From assembly GCA_036939975.1 (NCBI GenBank), contig JALLPB010000143.1, positions 1-22,807 on the forward strand: a DNA stretch of 22,807 nucleotides. Reading direction: 5' to 3'. The translations under genes and the position numbers were made by a program. The notes under the pieces were generated by a model, which saw nothing but the letters and a program-made list of their open reading frames with translations, was not told where the DNA came from and did no database searches. The DNA is from Cyclostephanos tholiformis. Lineage: Eukaryota; Bacillariophyta; Thalassiosirophyceae; Thalassiosirales; Thalassiosiraceae. Position 1 is the first letter of the stretch, and every line of letters starts with the position of its first letter. Shown piece by piece: positions 1 to 9,263 of this stretch.

Positions 1-293
1 TGCCCCGTGTCACGCACGATGTAATGAGCTTGCGCGTCTTTCTGGGTCGGGCGGTGGATAGTGACGGGCGGCGGCAGAGGCGGTGGAGGTCCTCAACAGA
101 GTTCCGAAAAAAATCGGTTCAACACCTGGCCCGGCCCAACCAGGGCATGTATGGGATCGCCAGAAAGCACTCCTCAACGCGCAAACATCTGTGGCCTTGT
201 ACTAAGGTCTTGATGTAGCAGATCAGGAGAAACGAGAGGGGGGGCCTCTAAGGAGTACATAGAGGGGGCTAATAATCTAGGAAAAGGAGAAGT

Positions 294-327
294 GTCTCTT
301 ATGCCGTGGCGTCTCTTATGCCCCGGC
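294..327. repeat. 17-bp tandem duplication
   Basis: The unit GTCTCTTATGCCGTGGC at 294-310 is followed directly by a copy at 311-327 that differs at one base (GTCTCTTATGCCCCGGC). It lies just left of the palindromic element at about 336-494. No function is apparent. Confidence 0.8.
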
Positions 328-335
328 TTATGGTA

Positions 336-494
336 GATCTGTGGCAGCTAATATTGAATCTGCCTTAGATCCGGATTTAGATGCCTAGAATCCTGCAAAT
401 TTCCAATAGGCCCAAAAGATTTTTATTGGTCATTCCGGAAATTACCTGCTCAAATCTGATTCTAGGGCAGATTTGATATTAGCTGCGACAGATC
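336..494. repeat. Palindromic MITE-like element
   Basis: The left arm beginning ATCTGTGGCAGCTAATAT at 337 matches the reverse complement of the right arm ending at 493 (ATCTGTCGCAGCTAATAT). By eye about 35 of 44 positions match. The symmetry continues inward, with AATTTCC near 399 facing GGAAATT near 437. The whole of about 159 bp can therefore fold into one long imperfect hairpin with its centre near 415. There is no coding capacity. Size and structure fit a foldback MITE. I see no clear target-site duplication, so mobility is inferred. Confidence 0.6.
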
Positions 495-779
495 CAATCT
501 CGTCTGTTTTTTTCCTACCGGGGGATAATGAGAGGTATGAACCCTACGTACCTAAAAGATTGCTATTTTACCAATATTGAGAAGTCAGCGAGGTGCCTTC
601 TACAGTAATGAAGGTTTTGATGTTAGATTTTTCTCGAGCATGCGTTGATTTCTCGCCGACTTTTTGGAAATGTCACGAAACACTCTGTCTCGGCGTCAAA
701 TTATCTCCCACCATAAACTCTTCTGTATTCCTACCACAGCGCCATCCCATTCGTCCATCTCTCTCTGAGCACAAAATCG

Positions 780-2987
780 ATGCGCATTGAAAGTAACTTC
801 CCTATCGCAGGAGAGATGTCCACCAACGCCTTCATCCCCACGTCCTCTGATTCAGCCATGCTAGCCTCTCGGAAGCAGCAGCTCGCACACCTCCAAACAC
901 TGCAGCTCCAACAGCAGCAGGTTTTGCAGCAAATGAGCGGAAGGAACGCTTCCTCGCCTGTGTCCATGATGATGGCCATGAGCAACGGCGGCTATGTTGA
1001 CGGACGCGACGATGGATTCTCGGCGAGTGGGATGCGCTTGTCACCGTACTCGCCCGGTGGATCAGCTATCACCTTCGCTCCAATCCAGCTCCCCGCGAGT
1101 CCTCGGCGTACTACATTCGAGTGCGATTACGATGTTAACCCAACAGCTCTGTACCTAGCCGTGCAGCGCAAAGATTGGGAGGCGGCATCGAATCTTGCTG
1201 CTGTTTCCGCTCAGGAAGCATCTACCTGGGTATCGCGCAAGGAGGCTGATGGCAAGTTGAGGTGGCGTCTATTGCCGCTCCATGCCGCAATCATCTTCCG
1301 CGCCCCAGAGCGCGCTATCTCGGCTCTTCTTAATGCCTTCTCTCAGGGCGCGGCATGCAAGGACGACCAAGGCATGCTCCCTCTTCACCTTGCCTTTCGC
1401 AACGGTTGCGATGAGGACGTCGTCAATCTCCTCCTTATGGCATACCCCCAAAGTATCGATGTTCAGGATCGCAAGGGACGCACGCCCATGGTTTTGGCCC
1501 AGCAGTCCACCCATGCCAATCGTGATATGTACATTCGTGCCCTTGAAAAGGGACCCGCGTACTATGCCGTTGCAAATGCGGCCAAGGATGGCAACATGAT
1601 GAGCATTGTGCCTGCCATGCCAGACTTCCAGATGCCCACTGTCACGTCTCCTACGATGATGTGGACAAATGCGGCTTCTCCCACTGCCAATACGTTAGCG
1701 GCAACGGCAACGGCAACAGGCGAAGAACGCATTGCCGAGCTCAAGGCGGAGCTTGTCAAGACACAGGAGACGTCTCAGGTCCTTGTCGATCACGTTAATG
1801 GTCTCGAGGCGCAACTAGCCTCGCGGACCGATACTGAGCGTTTCCTTGCCACCAAGATCGCCAACCTCGATAAGGAGGTCAAGGCATTGACTGTCGCGCT
1901 CGAGGAGGCGAAGGGCGAAATTGAAAGCAAGAAATTGGAATTGTCAGGCAAGGATGACGAGGCTGCAGAAGAGGCAAAGAAGTTCGAGTTGCAGATTGCT
2001 GAACTTAATGCGGCATTGAAAGACAAGAAGGCCGCAGAGCTCATGACCTACAAGTTGACCAACAAGGAGCGATTCGATTTGGAGGAACGCGTTGAAACCA
2101 GTGAGAGGGAATGCGCTGCGGCCCAGGCCAACGCCGCCACCCTTGAGGCGCAGCTCAGGAAGAAGATCGAGATTGAACAATCGTTAGCAAGTCAAGTTTC
2201 CATGCTTGCGTCCCAACTGGCGTCCAGCGCGAGTTGCTCGTCCGAGACCGCCGAGACCTACCAACGCGCTTGTGAATCTCTTACGGCTGAGAACAAAAAG
2301 CTTCAATCATACATCAGCGAGCTTGAGACGAAGCTTGCCACTGTCGCCACGGCCCTTGATGCCATGGCCGCCGAGCAGGAAGGAATTGTTGAGGCTGCAG
2401 CCAAGCACGCAAGGACCATGGAAGAATGTGTCCAGGCTCATCAGACAATCTTTGCAGACACAGTGCGCCAAGAGACTTTGCTCGAGGACGCCGCCAAGGA
2501 ACGTGAGCAGATCGTCAGCATCCTCATGCGTCAGGCCGAAGATGCGGAGAGGACTATGTCCGACCGTGAGCGAGTGTTGGAGGCGGTCAAGGCGCAGGAG
2601 GCTGAAATCACGAGGGCCACCGAGGAGCGGAACGCCGTCATAGAGAGCGTTAGCAAGCAGCGTGAGTACATGGACTACGTGCTCAATGGCGAGTTATCAT
2701 TTTTAAAGCGCACAGTCAGCGAGGAAAAGTGCGAGCTAGTCAAGGAGCAGAAAATGGAGGACATGCGGAGCAAGATGGCTGCATTCAAAATGGAGAAGGA
2801 GGCTGCCAAGGATGGAGAGCAAGTTGGTAAGGAAGACTCCGACAACATTGGAGTTGTCTGTGCACCAGATGCCGTTGATGCATCATTTGAGTCTGCTAAT
2901 GACGAGGAAGAAGTTGACGAAGATGAAATAGATGCTGCGATTTCCGCCGCATCAAGTGAAGATTCAGAATCTTCAGACGAGGAGTAA
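780..2987 (+). CDS. Ankyrin-repeat, coiled-coil protein
   Basis: A 735-residue, intronless protein. Residues 1-110 are low complexity, with a Gln-rich stretch at 42-51. Residues about 120-260 hold degenerate ankyrin repeats: LPLHAAI at 165-171, then LPLHLAFRNG near 200, then the repeat around DVQDRKGRTPMVLA at 227-240. From about 310 to 690 the sequence is almost unbroken heptad-like Glu/Lys/Ala/Leu, a long coiled coil. The last 35 residues are strongly acidic (Glu/Asp/Ser). Repeats of the form LPLHxA with an unusual spacing are common in stramenopile proteins. The likely role is a scaffold or binding protein in cytosol or nucleus. No signal peptide or membrane span is seen. The first ATG is at 780; an in-frame ATG at 816 is an equally possible start. 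The specific partner is unknown. Confidence 0.8.
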   Translation: MRIESNFPIAGEMSTNAFIPTSSDSAMLASRKQQLAHLQTLQLQQQQVLQQMSGRNASSPVSMMMAMSNGGYVDGRDDGFSASGMRLSPYSPGGSAITFAPIQLPASPRRTTFECDYDVNPTALYLAVQRKDWEAASNLAAVSAQEASTWVSRKEADGKLRWRLLPLHAAIIFRAPERAISALLNAFSQGAACKDDQGMLPLHLAFRNGCDEDVVNLLLMAYPQSIDVQDRKGRTPMVLAQQSTHANRDMYIRALEKGPAYYAVANAAKDGNMMSIVPAMPDFQMPTVTSPTMMWTNAASPTANTLAATATATGEERIAELKAELVKTQETSQVLVDHVNGLEAQLASRTDTERFLATKIANLDKEVKALTVALEEAKGEIESKKLELSGKDDEAAEEAKKFELQIAELNAALKDKKAAELMTYKLTNKERFDLEERVETSERECAAAQANAATLEAQLRKKIEIEQSLASQVSMLASQLASSASCSSETAETYQRACESLTAENKKLQSYISELETKLATVATALDAMAAEQEGIVEAAAKHARTMEECVQAHQTIFADTVRQETLLEDAAKEREQIVSILMRQAEDAERTMSDRERVLEAVKAQEAEITRATEERNAVIESVSKQREYMDYVLNGELSFLKRTVSEEKCELVKEQKMEDMRSKMAAFKMEKEAAKDGEQVGKEDSDNIGVVCAPDAVDASFESANDEEEVDEDEIDAAISAASSEDSESSDEE

Positions 2988-3594
2988 AATGTAACGATCT
3001 TCAAGCAAGGAAGTATGAGTCGACCCCTTTACAAACGAGTTTTGTGGGGTTTGCGTTGAACAGTAAAACTGACCAAGGAGGGCATATTGGGTACCTAACT
3101 CTCCAATGAGAAGAATGTTGTGTAGTAAAAGTTAACCACTAAAATTGTATAGACAAAACAAAAAACCGAATTTATAACTGCTGCGATTTGCAGATCTATT
3201 TATCTACCAAAATCTATCTTAAAATTTGATTTTCCAGGAAATGATACAAAAAATGTCTCATGCCATGAGATGTATTCCCGATATGGCATTGTTTGCGTTT
3301 GGCACAATCCTGTCCAACTTAAAGATGTGACACAAATCCTTCCTGTGATTGTAATCTATTCTTATCTCACAGAAGGCGAGTCAGCTTAGTTTGCTGCTGA
3401 TGCAAAAATAGTTACTTATGGGTATTGGCGAAGAGATGAGACCTGCGTATTCTCAGTAAAAGAAAAGAGGGCTTTAGTGTGCCCAATAGGAATACGTGGT
3501 ATTTAGGTCCATGGCACATGCTTTTTTTCAGCGACAAGACGATTTGTTCCGATGGAAAGAAGTAAAAAAGAAATGGTTTATCTTAGTGGAAATA
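2988..3594. other. Intergenic region between convergent genes
   Basis: About 600 bp between two genes that face each other, so it should contain both 3' ends. It is AT-rich with no gene-like reading frame. A perfect 7-bp inverted repeat with one-base loop, TCTCATG-C-CATGAGA, lies at 3256-3270. I see no classical polyadenylation signal I would stake a call on. Confidence 0.5.
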
Positions 3595-5891
3595 TTATCG
3601 ATCTTTTTTTTCCCTAGCGCCCCTCCTCTTTGTAACCATCGTCCTTCCCGATCTTTCGGTTTTATTGTCATCGACATCGGCTGCGGCAGAGGCAGCAATA
3701 ATTTGTTCCCGCTCCAACTCCGCCAACATTTCTGCACTTGGCTGAGCACACTGACCGAACTCGTTAATGCGGGTGTAGTCCACCCTATACTTGTATCGTT
3801 GAAAGAGATACACGAAGAAGATCAGATCGTCGCGTAGGCACGCTAGCCTGTGCATAATAGGCATCTTGATCACAAACGCGAATAAGTCGTCGATGAACGT
3901 ATTTATGCTCTTGTACGACATGGTGCGCCAGTTGAGGTGGGCCACGCTCTGGAGCTTGTAGTTGATGAATAATTGGGGCGTCATCATCACGAATCCAAAC
4001 ATGTATATGAAGCCCACGAGAGTGTTGAGCACCCACGAGTACCACCCCTTGTGCTTCTGGTAAAACAGAGAGTACATCCCGTATCCAGCGACTAGGGGCA
4101 TAGTAACGAAGAGGAGGTGGGAGGTGGCGATCTCATCGTACTCTTTCGTTTTGGACTTTTTATACGACGATGCCTCGACCCACTCTATTTTGCCCCCCTC
4201 GAAGCTGACGGTGACCGCCTTGGATATCTTCCACGCCTCAATCGCCAACCCAACGCCGTTGGACATCAGCACCATGTAGCTGGTATCGTTGTCGGCCAGA
4301 TAAAGTAGAATAACGAGGCTGAAGCTGGCGTTGACGATCATGGAGCGTAGACTGATGCCCTCCATCGATTTCTTGTTCTTGAAGAAGCTGATGTCATTCT
4401 TGAATGCGAGCACGTCGAACACGGTGTGCAATATGGAGACTATCGCGGTCACGGCTATGAGGTAGGGATTCGTGTCAAGGAGCATGTTTCGAAGAACGTC
4501 GTTCCCCTGGTCCTCCTCCCCTGTTATCGCTTCCTGCTTCCGCCAACTTTCCTCGGTCTGACTTTGCAGCTGCCACTTCCACATCTGTGGATGAGAGACA
4601 AGAGAGTCTCGGTGAGATGCGAGAACGTAGCGGTTCGCGACGGCGCAAGTTGAGAAATGGATGCGGGTTAAGCATCCCCGATGCGCAGGCACGTATGACG
4701 AAAAAAAAAGCGCACACAAACTAAACAACTCACCGCCACAGGCTCGAAGTTCACGTCAAGCCTGCTATCCTTCAGCGTGCCGTTCACCTCCCGTAAACTT
4801 GCGCTTGTGATCCAGAATTCCGATTGGTAAAGTATGGGATAGTACCAATCCCTTGTCGGATCGCTGTCATACCAATCCATGTGATCCATAAATTGACGGG
4901 GAATGCTCTGCCTGTTGGGGAATTCGATCGATCCAAAATCGATTATCTGCAATGTCAGGCTCGGCTTCATGTACAGCAGTATCTGGTCGTGCGTCTTGTT
5001 CAGCGATGCCAATGTCAACACCGAGTCGTCATGCCCCTTTCGCGCGTCGAGGTTATCCTCGGCATCTCTTGAATCTAGCAGGCTCTTCACGTCGCGATTG
5101 CGCTTCCTCTTGCGATAACGCGTCAACGGCATCCTCTTCACCAAAACGTCTGTGGGGGAATCGGCCCCGGAAGCGCGTTTCCTACGCAGCATAACGTGGG
5201 CGTACACACCCGATGTCTCGTTGTTACTTATCGATTTATCGATGGGTACGACGAGCGTCGCATTGCGATAGTTCATGGTCTGATCGGCATTCGAGTAACC
5301 GAACAGAGAAAAGAAGGGGGAGGAGTACTTCGTTTTCGAGTCGGATACGCCCCCGAGTATCAGGTCTCGTTCGTGCCACTCCACGAGGATAATGCCCTTC
5401 CCAGCATTGCCTTTATCGGAGTAATCGACCACATTGATGTCAGGAGTCGTCAGAGGAGGCCATGAGCTTGGCGAATTCGGCGAGTCGGTGATGAGTACGT
5501 CGAGGTCCATGTACGTTCCCGGCTGCCACAGGCACATGGGCTTGTAGGGCTTCATCCTCCCCACGGAGGCGGCGCCGTCTCCGGCATTTGCGGGGACGGT
5601 AGCGCCGAGGGGTTTCGCCTTTTTATTGGTAGTATCCGTGGCCTTTATCGCGTCGGGGAACATGAATTGATCGGTTATTGGCAATCCTCCGTCCGACGAG
5701 GAGGGCGGGGGAGGGGGGGGGGGACGAAAATTGGCAGCGAACTTGGTGGCGACTAGGGCCATCATGTTCTGCATCAAGAAAAAGATTGTCAGCCAGTGAA
5801 GGATTTCCATTAAGGCCTTCTGCCCTCCCTGCTGCTCTCCCGCGGGTGCGGGCGCGGCTCCGCCAACTGGGGGGACTTCCCTAGCTGCCAT
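3595..5891 (-). CDS. CLPTM1-family membrane protein (2 exons)
   Basis: Exon 1 runs 5891-4734 and exon 2 runs 4584-3595. The 149-bp intron starts GTGAGT, ends CCACAG and is in phase 0. Joined length is 715 residues, close to human CLPTM1 (669). Family landmarks are clear: MWKWQLQ right after the junction, then LLDTNPYLIAVTAIVSILH, VFDVLAFKND, HKGWYSWVL, MTPQLFINYKLQSVAHLNWR, NTFIDDLFAFVIKMP, CLRDDLIFFVYLFQRY and YRVDYTRINEFGQ. The N-terminal part has one membrane segment (about 29-50), a Pro run, then a long luminal domain with NxT/S sites. The C-terminal half has several membrane spans. Family members act at ER/Golgi membranes (GABA-A receptor trafficking and lipid scrambling have been reported in animals). 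The role in algae is not established. The start at 5891 is the upstream-most ATG before the first membrane segment. Confidence 0.93.
4585..4733 (-). other. Intron of the CLPTM1-family gene
   Basis: On the minus strand the intron begins GTGAGTTG at 4733 and ends CATCCACAG at 4585. Removing it joins GCG to ATG in phase 0 and produces an uninterrupted CLPTM1 alignment across the junction (…FEPVA then MWKWQ…). Both reading frames end or begin inside it. Confidence 0.9.
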
Positions 5892-6089
5892 GAAAGGGAT
5901 TTAATTGGCGACGGAGGTGAAATGATGAAATAATGTTGTGATCTGTGTTTCTTCCGTCTGTGGTGACTCTAAAAAAATTTTTTTTTTCATTATTTTTTTC
6001 TTGCACTACTATTAGAATACAATAGATACTACTACTATGTAGTTAGTATATTATTATTAGGACGCAAATCCCAAACTTGCGACTTGATC

Positions 6090-6725
6090 ATGGTGATGAT
6101 ACAGAAAATCGTTCTTCTTGGCGACTCAGATATGTCGCGATGGCCGTCATCCCTACTTCCCATCATTCCGTCAGGGCCCAGTGTCGTAATCAACTATGGG
6201 AAAAGTGGTGCATGTCTCGTGGACCTGCGACAACAAATTGACCTATGGGAAGTTCAAAATGATGATCGTTGCAATTGTTTGTTCATATGCTGCGCGGGAG
6301 AAAACGACGTCGGATCCGGAAGAACAATGGAACAAATATCCGAAGCGTTCCGAACCTTACTCGATGCTCTGTTCCCAACGATCAACCAAGATGAACGACA
6401 TGAATCGAGAATGATATTTCTCGGTCCGAAATTCGAGCCCTGGCTGACCGATGATAATGCAAGTCGCAAGAAATACGCGAAGTTGAATAATGAATTGGAG
6501 AGGGTCATTCGAGAGCACCATGCAAGCGATAGAATAACATATGTCAATTGCCTTACATTATTTTGCAAGAAGGAAACGGCGTCCGAACCCGGGGCGGTGT
6601 ACGGCGGTAGGGGTATTCCAGATGTTCAATATTTCGATTCCGATTGCCTTCATCTGAATGATGCGGGGTACAGTGTGTGGAAGCGTATTGTTGAATCGGA
6701 AATTCGATGTTGTGCACTTTCATAA
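6090..6725 (+). CDS. SGNH/GDSL-type hydrolase
   Basis: A 211-residue protein. It shows the four SGNH blocks in order: VLLGDSD with the candidate nucleophile Ser at residue 13; NYGKSG with Gly 37; CAGENDV with Asn 72; and DCLHLNDAGY with Asp 185 and His 188. These are the residues expected for an esterase/lipase or acyl hydrolase of this fold. Block I has GDSD rather than the usual GDSL. There is no signal peptide or membrane span, so it is probably cytosolic. The substrate cannot be inferred. ATG codons at 6090 and 6096 are both possible starts, and I use the first. The gene lies 198 bp from the divergent CLPTM1-family gene, so the two may share a promoter region that is AT-rich with long A and T runs. 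Confidence 0.82.
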   Translation: MVMIQKIVLLGDSDMSRWPSSLLPIIPSGPSVVINYGKSGACLVDLRQQIDLWEVQNDDRCNCLFICCAGENDVGSGRTMEQISEAFRTLLDALFPTINQDERHESRMIFLGPKFEPWLTDDNASRKKYAKLNNELERVIREHHASDRITYVNCLTLFCKKETASEPGAVYGGRGIPDVQYFDSDCLHLNDAGYSVWKRIVESEIRCCALS

Positions 6726-7633
6726 GAATAAATAAGTGAAGATTTAAGTTATGGAATGCTTCTTGGATGGTTTAGAGTGTAGATGAACTCAATAGTCTTC
6801 CAAACGAGCATAACTTTATTGGGAAACCGAGCGCTAGATAGTGCAGGCGGCGTGCAAAACAGACATCATTATGACCAGCATACTGCTTTTGTTTGATGGT
6901 ATAACGTGGTCATGTCCATTGTGGGTGCATCCTTCTTTTCAGTCTCCGATTGGGCTTTCATGGTTGCCCGCGCAAGTCGTCTTGGGCACCTGAAACAGGG
7001 AGATAGATGCAGAGTGCAAAAGATTATATTAGATGCGGTTCGCAAAAGATAATATAAATGAGTTCGGACAAATCCACGGCCATCTGTTTCGGTGCACAGA
7101 TATCGACGGTGAGAATGCACGAGTATGTGCACAGGAACTTTCGAGTAATCTACGAGTTGAGCACTCAATTTTTTTTACTTTTCTTTTTCGATTTGATGCT
7201 GTTTGACTTGACCTCTCACCCATGCCCCTTTTTGTAACTAATCAACCAAGATTTACTTTCTCAAGTTAATTAACATCTCATTATTACTCTTTGCATTATG
7301 GTATCCATCAGCATGGTCATGTATGATGATTCGAAGCTATTCACTCTCCGTAGAAAATTTGCATCCAAAAACATTCTCGCCTATCAAGTCTGCTATCGCC
7401 ATCTCCCAATATCATTACAATGATGAATTAATAGCGGGTTCGTTCAAAAGGGCAGAGACAGGCTGCGTCAATACATTGATCTCTTCCAGTTCATCAGAGT
7501 TCAGTCATGGATCGTTTGAAATCTAACGCCCAAACTTTCTCTGAATACATTCAAATAAACTTACGAGAAGATACACGTCGCCTTCTCATCAACCAACAAC
7601 AGCATTCCACACATGCGCTGCTCACCATCCATG
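6726..7633. other. Intergenic region, no gene recognised
   Basis: About 900 bp that should hold the 3' ends of the SGNH gene and of the minus-strand gene ending at 7634. Several short open frames occur on both strands, but none has a domain, targeting signal or coding-like composition. On the minus strand a possible 3' splice site (CTGTTTCAG) lies just before a short frame beginning at an ATG near 6960. Without a matching upstream exon I do not call it a gene. Confidence 0.4.
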
Positions 7634-8863
7634 CTATGAAGAACCTCTGGATCCGTAGCTTCCATTCACCGGCACATAGTTCCCGTTCATATCCACCGAC
7701 GGCACGCGATCCTCCATGCCACCGCCGCCACGGCCATCAGAAACATTCTTGATCAGTAATTCCTCGATCTTGACGAACTCCCTCGCGAGCTGCTCGTCGC
7801 GTTCGCGCTGCCAGTTCTCCAACCTGCTCGAGATCTCGTCCGGCAGACGACCGACGCTCGATTCCAACGCGACCATCCTTCCCCGTACTTCGTTGAGGGA
7901 GGATAGGTATTCGGCCACGACACGCGTGGAGGACGGGGCGTCGATCTCGCCCCTCGACAGACCGTCGAGGTAGGACGCGAACGCCACCGTCACCGGCGCA
8001 TCATCTGGCGGGGGGGATCCCCCTCCCCCGACGTCGTGGACGGGAGGACGGCGGGATAGCGACGACGACGACGACGACGACGACAGGCTGTCCAGGTACG
8101 TGAGCACGGCATTCGCTGTCTCCCGCTGGTCGTCGCTCGGCCCAACACCTCCCTTGTCCGAAATCTCCCGCACCTCTCCCAAGAAGTCCGTTATCGCCGC
8201 CGCGCAGCCGTCGTCGACCACTCCTTTCTCGCACGACGATCTCACCCTGTCGGACGGAGGGATCGGATCGTTCGTCCTAACGTTGACCCCGTTGTAATAC
8301 CTCCGTCCGGCGTCGAGGCCGTACGGTTCCGGCTGTATCATGACCACCCTCGCCTTGGTCGCGGAGTAATCGTCGTTCTTTGGGAAGGACCGTCCGGATA
8401 TGACGAAAAGCATGGCGTATATAGACAATCCCGAGAGGAAGATTTCGGCGCCGACCGCGGAGCTCTTGAGCTTCTGAGGCGTCTGCGATCCCGGTGGACC
8501 GTCCTCGTTGGCGGCGGCAGCGCGGGCGGCGTCCGACGAGACGTGCCACGCGAGCGTCGCCGCAACCCCGGACGACGTCGACGAGATCAGGGCATTGCGG
8601 AAGCGCCGGAGCGCATCGCGACGATTCGTCGCCGTCGTCATTGACGACGGTGGCATCTCGGCATCATCGTTCCTCCACGCCTTCGCCCCCGACGACGGGG
8701 GGCGCATTCGCACGAATGTCATTGGATACGTCAACGAAGGATTGGAGGCGAGTCGTCTTCGTCCTCTCGGATCCAATGGGCGATGGAACGAGTCGACGCA
8801 TCCACAACCACCGAGGATCGCGAGGAGGGCGAAGCCGCCGCCGCCGAAGCAATAGATTCTCAT
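7634..8863 (-). CDS. Plastid-targeted YLD-repeat membrane protein 1
   Basis: A 409-residue intronless protein not matched to a described family. Residues 1-25 are a signal peptide (hydrophobic FALLAILGG) ending VDS|F, the diatom bipartite plastid signal. Residues 81-117 look like a second, twin-arginine-type signal: RRDALRRF, a moderately hydrophobic stretch, then ARAAA. One membrane span lies at about 138-157. Then come C211-E...C220, FL near 227, TYLDSL at 256-260, a Ser run, SYLDGL near 298, EYLSSL near 319, and a coiled coil at about 323-372 containing LPDEI and NWQ. The tail is Gly-rich. The start at 8863 places the signal peptide at the N terminus; an upstream in-frame ATG (8971) would bury it. 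It is divergent from the paralogue at 9264, sharing a 400-bp promoter. Very GC-rich. Confidence 0.8.
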   Translation of the reverse strand: MRIYCFGGGGFALLAILGGCGCVDSFHRPLDPRGRRRLASNPSLTYPMTFVRMRPPSSGAKAWRNDDAEMPPSSMTTATNRRDALRRFRNALISSTSSGVAATLAWHVSSDAARAAAANEDGPPGSQTPQKLKSSAVGAEIFLSGLSIYAMLFVISGRSFPKNDDYSATKARVVMIQPEPYGLDAGRRYYNGVNVRTNDPIPPSDRVRSSCEKGVVDDGCAAAITDFLGEVREISDKGGVGPSDDQRETANAVLTYLDSLSSSSSSSSLSRRPPVHDVGGGGSPPPDDAPVTVAFASYLDGLSRGEIDAPSSTRVVAEYLSSLNEVRGRMVALESSVGRLPDEISSRLENWQRERDEQLAREFVKIEELLIKNVSDGRGGGGMEDRVPSVDMNGNYVPVNGSYGSRGSS

Positions 8864-9263
8864 TGGATCAATATTTGATATAATCGACGAAGTGTGTTTT
8901 GATATTATTTGTGACAAGAATAAAAAATACGATGTCGTCATGGTCGAGGAACACGGCAGGTGACGACGCAATAATGACGTAGGATCTCTTCAATGACGTT
9001 TGAAAGTATCGAATTCCAACATGAGTACCTTTTTTTCTCGCCCGGTGCAGGATGTGACGCAAAAAGATTCGTTGTGCATCCATCTATCATCATCTGTTCC
9101 TCCCATCCCGTTCCCCCCCCCCCCCCATCACACAAAGCATCACCCATCATCATCCATCACACCAATCCAAGTGAGACGTATCCGAAGACTCGCCTTCTTG
9201 TCCTCGTCTCCCCACAACTCCGGCCCGGGGAGATACAGAGAGGTCAAAAAGCAAAAAACAAAA
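8864..9263. promoter_or_regulatory. Shared divergent promoter with TGACGT/TGACGC elements
   Basis: A 400-bp region between two head-to-head paralogues. On the plus strand it has TGACGT at 8975-8980, TGACGT at 8994-8999 and TGACGC at 9055-9060. Established knowledge: in the diatom Phaeodactylum, TGACGT, ACGTCA and TGACGC were described as CO2/cAMP-responsive elements of the plastid carbonic anhydrase promoter. The same hexamers occur singly elsewhere in this window, so chance is not excluded. A run of 14 C is at 9113-9126 in the probable leader of the plus-strand gene. Confidence 0.4.

Larger units (their letters stand above)
1..779. other. Non-coding left flank
   Basis: No convincing gene lies before the ankyrin gene. 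A 64-codon reading frame at 24-218 has Arg-rich, composition-driven sequence and no recognisable domain, so I do not call it. The stretch contains a short tandem duplication and a hairpin-type repeat, listed separately. The last 100 bases are the likely promoter and 5' leader of the gene starting at 780. Some of 1-240 could be an old transposon remnant, but I find no protein motif that supports this. Confidence 0.5.

Noticed and set aside
24..218. 64-codon Arg-rich frame at the left edge
   Set aside because: No motif or homologue recognised; too short and compositionally biased to call.
6869..7168. Minus-strand 99-codon frame with a possible splice acceptor
   Set aside because: No domain, no supported upstream exon and weak coding character.
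7323..7752. Short plus-strand frames before and over the 3' end of gene 1
   Set aside because: No domain or targeting signal; the second overlaps the end of a well-supported minus-strand gene.
8057..8082. GAC repeat considered as a CRISPR or regulatory repeat
   Set aside because: A plain trinucleotide repeat encoding Ser; no spacers and a eukaryotic genome.
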